Shown here piece after piece: positions 1-5,780 of a stretch of 7,713 nt of DNA. The notes beneath the pieces were generated by a model. It saw only the letters and a list, made by a program, of their open reading frames with translations, ran no database searches and had not been told where the DNA came from. Numbering within the stretch: position 1 is the stretch's first letter; each line of letters opens with the position of its first letter. The stretch spans positions 1 to 7,713 of the forward strand of contig JAQULN010000126.1 in assembly GCA_028718575.1 (NCBI GenBank). Reading direction: 5' to 3'. The DNA comes from Candidatus Krumholzibacteriia bacterium. GTDB lineage: Bacteria > Krumholzibacteriota > Krumholzibacteriia > LZORAL124-64-63. A program made the position numbers and the translations under genes.

Positions 1-1061
1 GTGCCGACGGCGATCTTGCGCATCAAATGCCGGGCGCGATAGGTGCTCATGGGTCGCCCGTCGGTCACGGCGCGGGTGACCCAGGGGCCGTCCTCGATGA
101 CCGCGCGCATGAAATCATCGGTGACCCGGACCGAGTTGTTGCTGTTCTGGAAGAAGACCGAGCTGTAGGCCTCCCCGTTGAACGATCCGTCGTAGCCCTG
201 GTCGATCAGCGCCCACGCTTTGCGTTCTTCGTTCACCTTGCAGTCGATGAAATCCTCGATGTCGGGATGGTCGGCGTTCAGGATGACCATCTTGGCGGCG
301 CGGCGGGTCTTGCCGCCGGACTTGATCACGCCGGCGAACGCGTCGAATCCGCGCATGAAACTGACCGGTCCAGAGGCCTGCCCGCCGGTCGAAAGTGTTT
401 CCCGGCTGGAGCGCAGGGTCGACAAGTTGGTGCCCGTGCCGCTGCCGTACTTGAAGAGCAGTCCTTCGGTCTTGGCCAGGTCCAGAATACTGGCCATGCT
501 GTCGTTGACAGCGTTGATGAAGCACGCGGAGCACTGGGGCTTCTTCTCCACGCCGACGTTGAACCAGACCGGGCTGTTGAAGGCCACGTGCTGATGCAAC
601 AGCAGGTACTTCAACTCGGCGCCGAAAATCTCACAGGCCTCGACCGAGGCGAAGTAACCATCGGCCAGTCCCCAGCCCGTGATCGTGTCGGCCACCCGAC
701 CGATCAACTGGCGCACCGACGACTCGCGATCGGCCGCTCCGAGCCCGCCGCGGAAATACTTACTGACGACGACGTTGGTCGCCATCTGGCTCCAGTTCGC
801 TGGAATCTCGACGTTTTCCTGTTTGAAGAGGACCTCGCCCTTGTCGTTGGTGATGGTCGCGGTGCGGCGCTCCCAGGGGACCTGGTCGAAGGGATCCCGG
901 CCTGCTGTGGTGAAACGCCGTTCCAGGGAGAGACCCTGCACGGTATCGACGTCGTTGCCGGCCGCCAGGCCGGAAGCGAGAACGGTTTGCTCGGCCATGC
1001 CGGCGAACAAGACGTCGTCCGCTGCCGCTGCGCGTTGCTTGTTCTGGAATTGTTCCTTCAT
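1..1061 (-). CDS. nrdJ: Vitamin B12-dependent (class II) ribonucleotide reductase, N-terminal part, cut by the window edge
   Basis: This enzyme reduces ribonucleotides to deoxyribonucleotides in the cytoplasm, using adenosylcobalamin to make the thiyl radical, so it works with or without oxygen. The visible 353 codons run from ATG at 1061 to the left edge with no stop. Recognisable class II NrdJ segments, in order, are WSQMATNVVVSKYFRGG (residues 90-106), FNSPVWFNVG (161-170), QCSACF (176-181, containing a cysteine of the redox pair), the glycine-rich GSGTGTNLS (206-214), GGKTRRAAKMV (249-259), DHPDIEDFI (264-272) and FFQNSNNSVRV (303-313). The radical cysteine, its partner cysteine and the C-terminal zinc/thiol tail would lie beyond the window. 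The start is supported by AAGGAG (1072-1077) 10 nt upstream. The first ~60 residues are weakly conserved in the family. A 436-nt spacer upstream suggests that it has its own promoter. The family call is very firm; only the truncation limits it. Confidence 0.95.
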   Translation of the reverse strand, partial: MKEQFQNKQRAAAADDVLFAGMAEQTVLASGLAAGNDVDTVQGLSLERRFTTAGRDPFDQVPWERRTATITNDKGEVLFKQENVEIPANWSQMATNVVVSKYFRGGLGAADRESSVRQLIGRVADTITGWGLADGYFASVEACEIFGAELKYLLLHQHVAFNSPVWFNVGVEKKPQCSACFINAVNDSMASILDLAKTEGLLFKYGSGTGTNLSTLRSSRETLSTGGQASGPVSFMRGFDAFAGVIKSGGKTRRAAKMVILNADHPDIEDFIDCKVNEERKAWALIDQGYDGSFNGEAYSSVFFQNSNNSVRVTDDFMRAVIEDGPWVTRAVTDGRPMSTYRARHLMRKIAVG

Positions 1062-1289
1062 GGTGCAATGGCTCCTTCGTCCTGCGGGAACTCGTGACGC
1101 GATCCATCGCGCCATGGTCCACGACCCGTCCCGTAAAATTTCGGCCAAGATCCGATTGAAGTACCGGGTCTATTCCCAACGCCTATTTCGCGGAGAAAAC
1201 TATTCATAGCCCAAGATGTTGGGGCGGATCATACGCCTCGATACATTCCCTTGGGGATCGGTACTATCTAACAGTTCTCGCGGTCGGGC

Positions 1290-1318
1290 CAAGAGCTTTT
1301 TCCGTGACCGGGCTCTTG
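1290..1318. repeat. Inverted repeat (7-bp arms, 15-nt loop) in the nrdJ leader
   Basis: CAAGAGC at 1290-1296 is the exact reverse complement of GCTCTTG at 1312-1318. The intervening 15 nt include a five-T run. The dyad lies about 230-260 nt upstream of the nrdJ start codon. Neither strand has a T-run directly after the stem, so it does not look like an intrinsic terminator. It could be an RNA hairpin in the nrdJ leader or a protein-binding dyad. It resembles no operator I can name. Confidence 0.4.
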
Positions 1319-1391
1319 CTTAAAGATTTTCACTAGCTGCGGGGGTGTTAACGTTATGCAAATCGGCCAGCAAGCGAGTCCGGGCAGGGTC

Positions 1392-1427
1392 AAAAAAAAT
1401 CGCGCCGTCGCCGGTCGCGGCCCGGCG
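1392..1427 (-). terminator. Possible Rho-independent terminator of the HDOD/arsC-like operon
   Basis: Read on the minus strand, the arms CGCCGG and CCGGCG (1422-1427 and 1409-1414) can form a 6-bp all-GC stem with a 7-nt loop. Eight consecutive Ts follow (1399 to 1392). The position, about 70-105 nt past the arsC-like stop codon, suits a transcript end. The weak point is the 9-nt GC-rich gap between stem and T-run, since a standard terminator has almost none. Alternative pairings in this GC-rich stretch might close the gap. Confidence 0.35.
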
Positions 1428-1497
1428 GAACCCTCCCGGACGGTTCAACGATGCCGCTCCGCAACGCTGTGTATCGACTTAAAACATTGTTATATTA

Positions 1498-1959
1498 TTA
1501 GTTATGACCATCGTCGTCGGACGTCGAAACCGGTTCCGCGCCGGACCCGCCGCCGAACGCGCCGAGGATTTCCTGAACGATCGCGAGGGCTCGCTGCCGG
1601 CCCGTCCGGAATGCGTCCAGCATCTCTTGCTCGGTGCCAACGGCGCCCATGGGATCGGTAAACGGCCGGCGCCAGTGGCGTGCGGGCTCCCGTAGTTCCG
1701 GCAGGTAGCGGCCGGCGTCCGCGCTCAGCGTCACGACGAGATCGAACGCATCGAGGTCCAGGCCGTCGATCGATTTGGGGTGGTGGTCGGCCAGACTCAG
1801 GCCGACTTCGCGCATCACCGCCCGCGTGCGCTCGCTGATCGGATAAACCAGTAAACCGGCGCTCGCCGCACGCCAGTGAGCCGGGAACAGGCGGCGTGCC
1901 CATGCTTCCGCCATCTGGCTGCGGCAGGAATTGGCCGTGCAGACGAACAGGACGTTCAC
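1498..1959 (-). CDS. arsC: ArsC-family (LMW-PTP fold) protein with one catalytic cysteine; arsenate reductase-like
   Basis: This is a cytoplasmic protein of the low-molecular-weight tyrosine phosphatase fold, in the subgroup that includes thioredoxin-coupled arsenate reductases. The P-loop is CTANSCR (C7-X5-R13) followed by SQMAEAWAR. HWRRPFTDP (95-103) matches the ArsC HWxxxDP motif and supplies the general acid D102. The usual second and third redox cysteines are absent: the strand that normally reads VTxCxxAxxxCP is VTLSADAGRYLP here, with S79 and L86 in their places. The only cysteines are C7 and C12. Arsenate reduction would therefore need an external thiol, or the protein may be a phosphatase. 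I chose GTG at 1959 because the homology begins there (VNVLFVC), 4 nt after the HDOD stop. An upstream in-frame start at 2019 would overlap that gene by about 55 nt and add a non-conserved tail. The C-terminus is Gly/Asp-rich and probably disordered. No arsR, acr3 or arsB is visible nearby. Confidence 0.85.
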   Translation of the reverse strand: MNVLFVCTANSCRSQMAEAWARRLFPAHWRAASAGLLVYPISERTRAVMREVGLSLADHHPKSIDGLDLDAFDLVVTLSADAGRYLPELREPARHWRRPFTDPMGAVGTEQEMLDAFRTGRQRALAIVQEILGAFGGGSGAEPVSTSDDDGHN

Positions 1960-1963
1960 GGCG

Positions 1964-2800
1964 TCAGGCACCCAAGAGCGCCAGCATGCCGTCCAGGTCG
2001 CGCAGCGCAGGGTCGGCATCGGCCAGGGTCCGGTCCGGATCCAGCCCGGCAGCCGTCAGCGCGTCCTCGAGCGCCGCGTCGTCGACCACCGGCGCCCCGC
2101 CATCGTGGCCGCGCTGCGACGCCAGCAGGTCGGCCGCGGTAATGAGCGCCGCGAGGCGATTCTCACTGCCGGCACCGTGGTGTTCGGCGATCACCGCCAC
2201 GAGATCGACCGGGAAGTTCCACGATTCGGCCAGCGCCGCGCCGGCCTGCGCGTGGTCGAAACCCAGAAGCTGCCGCTCTGCGGCGAGCAACCCCTCGTAG
2301 TCGAGCGACGGCGGCAATTGTTCCAAACCGTCGCGCAGGGGCCGGTCCAGGAGCAGTTTGCCGATGTCGTGGACGACGCCCGCCGTGAAGGCTCGATGCC
2401 GTTCCACGTCGGCGGGTCCGACCGGCAGCCAGCGTGTGGCCAGAAGCCCGACCGCGAGCGTATGCCGCCAGAGTTGTCCGCGCGGCAGACGGTAGGCTGT
2501 CACCGGAACCTGCAGCAAGCGGCCCATGCTCGCCGCGAACGCCAGCGTGATCACGGTCTGGTTGCCGAGCCGGACGAGCGCCTCGCGGACGCTGCCCACC
2601 TCGCGGCGCAAGCCATAGTAAGCCGAGTTGCAGAGTTTCAAGAGATTGGCCGTCAAACCGGGGTCTTTCTCGATGACCGCGAGCACGTCGCTCACGGGGG
2701 TATCCGGTTCCTCCAAAAGAGTCAGCAGGCGGGCGCTGCTGGCGGGCATCGCCGCCAGTTCCGGCGTCCTGGCGACCAGGTCGGCAAGTTGCACGCTCAT
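1964..2800 (-). CDS. HDOD-domain signalling protein with apparently intact HD metal-ligand set
   Basis: HDOD proteins are HD-related output modules found in signalling, motility and stress control; most have lost phosphohydrolase residues. This one is 278 residues and essentially a single HDOD domain. It has an N-terminal helical part with LPAMP-like TPELAAMPASSARLL (12-26), IEKDPGLTANLLKLCNSAYYG (43-63, the typical HDOD signature) and AFAASMGRLL (87-96). RHTLAVG (H113), GVVHDIGKLLL (H144, D145), DHAQAG (H183), AEHHG (H207/H208) and TAADLLA (D224) then follow. This set resembles a complete HD-GYP/HD ligand series. ATG at 2800 was chosen because GGAG (2808-2811) lies 7 nt upstream and conservation begins there; an upstream in-frame ATG at 2920 would add about 40 low-complexity residues. 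It is followed after 4 nt by the ArsC-like gene, so the two are probably co-transcribed. No receiver or sensor domain is fused. The ligand or substrate is unknown. Confidence 0.88.
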   Translation of the reverse strand: MSVQLADLVARTPELAAMPASSARLLTLLEEPDTPVSDVLAVIEKDPGLTANLLKLCNSAYYGLRREVGSVREALVRLGNQTVITLAFAASMGRLLQVPVTAYRLPRGQLWRHTLAVGLLATRWLPVGPADVERHRAFTAGVVHDIGKLLLDRPLRDGLEQLPPSLDYEGLLAAERQLLGFDHAQAGAALAESWNFPVDLVAVIAEHHGAGSENRLAALITAADLLASQRGHDGGAPVVDDAALEDALTAAGLDPDRTLADADPALRDLDGMLALLGA

Positions 2801-2961
2801 GGGCTCACTCCGGTCCAAAGCCTGGGACCTCAAGCGCGATCGGCCGTCAGCATGCCACAGATGGTGCGCCGCGCCAATCCCCGCTTGCGCCGATCCGAGA
2901 ACGCGCGCCCTGGCACGCATCTGACCTTTCGCAGCCGGTCCTTCTTGAACAATCCGGGCTT

Positions 2962-4410
2962 CTAGAAATCGTAGACCCGGTGCCGCGCAAAGGTCCAGTC
3001 GCCGCTTCGCACCGCCACCGGGGCCAGAGACTCCTGCCGTAGCAACCGGCCGCTCGTGTCGCGCAGTTCCACTTCCAGTTCATGGACGCCGGCCGGCAGC
3101 CGCAGCCGCACCAGGTGGATGCGCTCGGGCAGGGTCAGCCAACTCCGCGTGTCGGCCGTCTCGGTGGCAGCGCCGAGAATATTGGCCAGAACCCCGAAGG
3201 CCCGGCCCTGTTTGTCGACCTCGCGCGTGGCCAGATACTTGGTCAGACCGCGCAGAACCGTCTTGAACAGGAGTGTGGGTTGTTCCGCCGCGAACGTGAC
3301 CGAGGCGGCGGCGGCCGGGTGATGGGCCACGCTCGCGGCCACCATCCCGCCTTGGGGCGCACGCACCGCCACGAACTGGACGGCGGCGGGGGCGGCCTGC
3401 AAGCCGGGCACGGCGACCGTCAACCAGTACTTGATGCGCACGGTGTTAGGGTAGACATAGCCGCCATGCGCGCGCGTCGAGAGATCCCAGGCCCAAGCGC
3501 GACGGTCGTCGTCACGGTCCGACTCGAAGATCGGCAGATTGAGCTTGGTCTCCCGGCGCAGCGGCACGAACCCCACCTCCACCAAGACGACGACCTCGCC
3601 CTGGCCCGGTGCCGGTCCGCGGGCGGCGCTCCCTGGACCCAAGCTGTCGGCTGCGGCGAAAACAACAGGACACGCCTCCTGCAATTGCTCGAGTTCAGCC
3701 GCGAACCCGAGTTGGCGTCCCGTCCGCCGCAGATCGCCGCCGAGCCAGGGGGGAATGTCCAGAGCCAGGAGCCGGTGAAGATCCTGATAGGCCACGGCGG
3801 CGTTGCGGTACGCGATGAAGGCGTCGTTCAGCTCGCCGTCCCAGTCGTACAGCATGCCGGTGAGATAGAGCAGGAAGGGATCGTTGCGCGTGCGCTGGAA
3901 ATCGCTGGTCGAGCCGCGCTCGATCCCGCCGAGCGTCGCGTCGACGGACTGCGCGAGCAGCAGGCTGGCCTTGCGCGCCTCAACCAGGGCGCTTTCGCGC
4001 TCGCCGAGAGCCACGTAGTTCAGGGCGCGGTAGTACGGCACCATGCCCAGCTCGAACGGCCGCGCCCGATAGGCGAGCGCCTGGTCGTTGGTCAGCAGGG
4101 ATACGGCGCCTTCGCTGAGGCTGCGGGCCTCGAGCTCTCGGGCGGTGTGCTCGGCGGCCGCGAACGCCTCGTTGCTCTCGGCCCAACGGCCGGCCTGGTG
4201 CAGGATCATGCCGCGCTCCAGCCAGACCAGCACGGCGTCTTTGCCGCCGGCGCCCTTGTCGAGCGTGGCGAGGGCCAGTTCGTAATCGCCACGCTGGAGC
4301 TGAGGGCGCAGATCGGCGAGCTTGGCCGTATACGTGGCGCAGCCGGCGGCCAGGACCGCGAGGACTCCGACCCCCAGCGCGCGCGCAGTCAGCCCACGGC
4401 GCAGGGACAT
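2962..4410 (-). CDS. COG3014-family envelope lipoprotein, function unknown
   Basis: This is a 482-residue predicted lipoprotein of the uncharacterised COG3014 family. A positively charged start (MSLRRGLTAR) and a hydrophobic core lead to LAAGC, so C24 is the likely lipidated cysteine. Residues ~25-240 are helical with TPR-like spacing: GDYELALATLDKG, WLERGMILHQAGRWAESNEAF, YYRALNYVALGERESALVEAR and DPFLLYLTGMLYDWDGELNDA. An Ala/Gly/Pro linker (~255-271) precedes a beta-rich part with VLVEVGFVPLRRETKLNLP (275-293). It also has the family hallmark from FKTVLRGLTKYLATR (382-396) to NILGAATETADTRSWLTLPERI (410-431), followed by a beta-strand tail. ATG at 4410 has AGGAG (4417-4421) 6 nt upstream, overlapping the lpoB stop codon, which implies translational coupling to lpoB. 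The family is repeatedly found beside LpoB-type lipoproteins, suggesting a shared envelope role. No enzymatic motif is visible. Confidence 0.85.
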   Translation of the reverse strand: MSLRRGLTARALGVGVLAVLAAGCATYTAKLADLRPQLQRGDYELALATLDKGAGGKDAVLVWLERGMILHQAGRWAESNEAFAAAEHTARELEARSLSEGAVSLLTNDQALAYRARPFELGMVPYYRALNYVALGERESALVEARKASLLLAQSVDATLGGIERGSTSDFQRTRNDPFLLYLTGMLYDWDGELNDAFIAYRNAAVAYQDLHRLLALDIPPWLGGDLRRTGRQLGFAAELEQLQEACPVVFAAADSLGPGSAARGPAPGQGEVVVLVEVGFVPLRRETKLNLPIFESDRDDDRRAWAWDLSTRAHGGYVYPNTVRIKYWLTVAVPGLQAAPAAVQFVAVRAPQGGMVAASVAHHPAAAASVTFAAEQPTLLFKTVLRGLTKYLATREVDKQGRAFGVLANILGAATETADTRSWLTLPERIHLVRLRLPAGVHELEVELRDTSGRLLRQESLAPVAVRSGDWTFARHRVYDF

Positions 4411-4419
4411 CCCTTGCTC

Positions 4420-5031
4420 CTAGCTGCGGTACTTACGGTTGCTGATAAACTTCTTGGTCTTGGTCTGTCCGGCCCAGACCTTGATATTGGTCTCCAGATC
4501 CACCAGATAGGTATCGGTCTGATAGTACTTCACCTGCGTCTTGCCCTCCTGGTCGACGATCGTGTTGAGCTCTCCCAGAAGCATATAGTCGGCGCCGTGC
4601 TCGCGGCCCCAGCGGGCCATGGTTTCCTGCGACGCGAAATCCTGCTGCTCGGCCCGTTCCTGGCGAACCTGCTCGCGCTCGTCCGGGCTGGCGACCAACT
4701 GGACGCGGCCGCTGGTGATGAACGCGCGCTCGAGGTCCGCGGTCAAAGTCTTCATCGGAATGTGCTCGACCGTCCGGTTGCGAATCGTGCCGACGATGAT
4801 CGTCGGACGCTTGCCCGCCTCGACAAGGTGGTTTTCCACCCACGCCGCGCCGGTGATCTGAGCCACCAGATCGGCGGCCACGTTTTGGCTGTCGATGTCG
4901 TTCCAACTGCCGCTCAGGTCGATCTGCTCCCCAGGATCGACGCGGGTAACAGTCTTGCCTCCGCAGCCGGACCAGAGCGCGAGCGCCGCGACTGTCAGCA
5001 GCGGCACGAGAGTTTTGCACACAGACCGCAC
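4420..5031 (-). CDS. lpoB: LpoB-family lipoprotein (penicillin-binding protein activator family)
   Basis: The family is named for E. coli LpoB, an outer-membrane lipoprotein that reaches through the periplasm to stimulate the peptidoglycan synthase PBP1b. Whether this homologue has the same partner is not known. The 203-residue product has a signal peptide (VRSVCKTLVPLLTVAALALW) and a lipobox-like SGC with C23; a tryptophan at -3 is unusual. The mature part shows typical family segments: IDLSGSWNDIDSQNVA (37-52), RPTIIVGTIRNRTVEHIPMKTLTADLERAF (75-104 region), SGRVQLVASPDERE (107-120), GADYMLLGELNTIVDQEG (146-163), YYQTDTYLVDLET (169-181) and KVWAGQTKTKKFI (184-196). GTG at 5031 is preferred because AAGGAGG (5039-5045) lies 7 nt upstream. 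An in-frame ATG at 5052 sits upstream of that site and would put the ribosome-binding site inside the gene. The COG3014 gene follows after 9 nt. The start is usually misplaced by longest-frame gene calling. Confidence 0.88.
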   Translation of the reverse strand: MRSVCKTLVPLLTVAALALWSGCGGKTVTRVDPGEQIDLSGSWNDIDSQNVAADLVAQITGAAWVENHLVEAGKRPTIIVGTIRNRTVEHIPMKTLTADLERAFITSGRVQLVASPDEREQVRQERAEQQDFASQETMARWGREHGADYMLLGELNTIVDQEGKTQVKYYQTDTYLVDLETNIKVWAGQTKTKKFISNRKYRS

Positions 5032-5038
5032 GTTGGTG

Positions 5039-5045
5039 CCTCCTT
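5039..5045 (-). promoter_or_regulatory. Strong Shine-Dalgarno fixing the GTG start of lpoB
   Basis: On the minus strand this reads AAGGAGG and ends 7 nt before GTG at 5031, the expected spacing. It is the best ribosome-binding site in the window and decides between the GTG and the two upstream in-frame ATGs (5052 and 5082), neither of which has a comparable site. Confidence 0.75.
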
Positions 5046-5160
5046 CAACCATGGGTTCGCTGCGGCGCGCCAGCGGCCGCATTCTCTGCAGGAATCTCTA
5101 CGGACGGCCGGCCGCGACGGTCCTGCGCCACCGACGGCGCGCCACGGCTCCGCGCGGACG

Positions 5161-5188
5161 ATCATGCCGGTTGCCGGCAAGACGTCAA
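5161..5188 (-). promoter_or_regulatory. Candidate lpoB promoter with a dyad in its spacer
   Basis: On the minus strand TTGACG (5188-5183, 5 of 6 matches to the sigma70 -35) is separated by 16 nt from CATGAT (5166-5161, 4 of 6 matches to the -10). The -35 overlaps the stop codon of the NFACT-R gene. A 6-bp dyad, TGCCGG and CCGGCA with a 3-nt loop (5165-5179), fills most of the spacer. It would place an operator between the hexamers, or it could instead be the end-of-gene hairpin of the NFACT-R transcript, although no T-run follows. A start near 5154 would leave a leader of about 120 nt before lpoB. Confidence 0.35.
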
Positions 5189-5613
5189 GACACTTCCGGC
5201 GGAATTTGGTTCCCGCCGGGCAGCGCCGGCCGCACCAGCAGCATGACCTCGCGCCGAACCTGGACCGTGCCCGGCGGCGAGCCGGGCGACTTACTGACGT
5301 AACGTGCCCGCGCCGCGGTGACGGCAACCTGCTTCGCGCCGCGTTTCTTGCAGTGCCAGGCAGCGATGGCCGCGGCCGCTCGCACCGTGGCGCGGTCGGG
5401 ATCCGCGCCGGCCGGCACTTGGAGCACAACATGGCTGCCCGGCAAGCCCCGCACGTGAAACCACCAGTCATTGGCGCGGGCTACGCGCAGGCTCAACCAC
5501 TCGTTGTCACGGTCGGTGCGGCCGGCCAGAACCGTCCAGCCGCCGGGCAGCGTATAACGATGCAGGCGCGCCGACTTTTCGTCGCGCCCGCCCTGGCTTT
5601 CGGCGGGACTCAT
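5185..5613 (-). CDS. Stand-alone NFACT-R (DUF814) RNA-binding domain protein
   Basis: The 142-residue product is essentially one NFACT-R domain, the RNA-binding module found at the C-terminal side of RqcH/Tae2/NEMF, which act on stalled ribosomes. The key signature is RYTLPGGWTVLAGRTDRDNEWLS (19-41), then VARANDWWFHVRGLPGSHVVL (44-64), an Ala-rich helix (78-86) with WHCKKRGAKQVAV (86-98), ARYVSKSPGSPPGTVQVR (103-120) and a C-terminal strand. The NFACT-N, helix-hairpin-helix and coiled-coil parts of RqcH are absent, and there is no sign of decay, so this is a solo-domain protein rather than a broken rqcH. ATG at 5613 was chosen because homology begins just after it and GGAG (5623-5626) lies 9 nt upstream; an in-frame TTG at 5709 overlaps the promoter region. 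Published domain analysis links solo NFACT-R proteins to RNA metabolism, possibly tRNA thiolation, but the neighbours here give no support for a specific pathway. Confidence 0.85.
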   Translation of the reverse strand: MSPAESQGGRDEKSARLHRYTLPGGWTVLAGRTDRDNEWLSLRVARANDWWFHVRGLPGSHVVLQVPAGADPDRATVRAAAAIAAWHCKKRGAKQVAVTAARARYVSKSPGSPPGTVQVRREVMLLVRPALPGGNQIPPEVS

Positions 5614-5655
5614 CGCAGGCAGCTCCGCAGGAATTTCTGGAACCCTCGCGTTCGC

Positions 5656-5685
5656 TTGCCGTTTACCCCTGACGGCGCATATTCT
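5656..5685 (+). promoter_or_regulatory. Candidate sigma70 promoter of the ABC exporter operon
   Basis: TTGCCG (5656-5661) and TATTCT (5680-5685) are separated by 18 nt, facing the ATPase gene at 5781. The predicted start near 5692 gives a leader of about 90 nt. The -10 overlaps that of the opposite promoter. The call rests on hexamer matches only. Confidence 0.4.
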
Positions 5686-5690
5686 ATGCG
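5676..5690. repeat. 15-bp dyad covering both divergent -10 elements
   Basis: CGCATA (5676-5681) and TATGCG (5685-5690) are exact inverted repeats around a 3-nt centre. The dyad contains the plus-strand TATTCT and the minus-strand TAGAAT. The symmetry can serve RNA polymerase in both directions, a repressor, or both. Confidence 0.5.
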
Positions 5691-5709
5691 GTCGGTACCG
5701 GCCTGCCAA
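5681..5709 (-). promoter_or_regulatory. Candidate sigma70 promoter of the NFACT-R gene
   Basis: On the minus strand TTGGCA (5709-5704) and TAGAAT (5686-5681) are separated by the ideal 17 nt, facing the NFACT-R start at 5613. Two A-tracts lie just upstream (complement of the T-runs around 5718-5732), resembling an UP element. The spacer contains the 8-bp palindrome CGGTACCG (5693-5700). The predicted start near 5674 gives a leader of about 60 nt. This is the best-matching promoter in the window. Confidence 0.5.
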
Positions 5710-5780
5710 GCAGCCGGATTTTTGGTGTTTTTTCGTCCTGTAAACTCGTCACCGTCTGACCTGCAAGGAGAGCTTCGGAG

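Larger units (their letters stand above)
1062..1497. other. Gene-free spacer upstream of nrdJ and downstream of the arsC-like gene
   Basis: These 436 nt contain no credible gene; a plus-strand open frame here has no recognisable content and runs antisense into the arsC-like gene. The spacer is clearly more AT-rich than its surroundings, especially at 1470-1503. It should contain the nrdJ promoter and leader, read on the minus strand, and the end of the upstream HDOD/arsC-like transcript. I looked for a cobalamin riboswitch B12 box and for paired NrdR boxes, the two common controls of class II reductases, and recognised neither by eye. It does contain a GC-rich hairpin followed by a T-run on the minus strand, and a separate 7-bp dyad; both are listed below. 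No promoter hexamer pair stands out enough to call. Confidence 0.6.

Noticed and set aside
27..1097. A 356-codon plus-strand open frame
   Set aside because: It lies opposite nrdJ, which has clear family motifs on the minus strand. The plus-strand translation is typical antisense composition (rich in Gly, Ala, Asp, Val, Arg) with no motif.
1062..1497. Possible cobalamin riboswitch upstream of nrdJ
   Set aside because: I looked on the minus strand for the conserved B12 box and its pairing partner and found no stretch resembling them.
2905..2925. TGGCACG on the plus strand resembling the -24 element of a sigma54 promoter
   Set aside because: There is no TTGC-type -12 element at the right distance, and no plus-strand gene follows.
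1931..2965. A 344-codon plus-strand open frame
   Set aside because: It is the antisense shadow of the HDOD gene, with no recognisable domain and no ribosome-binding site tied to a plausible start.
5185..5613. Remnant of a decayed rqcH gene
   Set aside because: The domain is intact with its own start, ribosome-binding site, promoter and stop. No residual NFACT-N coding sequence is seen upstream, where there is only a promoter region and the divergent ABC operon.
5614..5709. Longer NFACT-R protein starting at TTG 5709
   Set aside because: The extra 32 residues are not like the family, the frame would run through the promoter dyad, and ATG 5613 has a ribosome-binding site at normal spacing.
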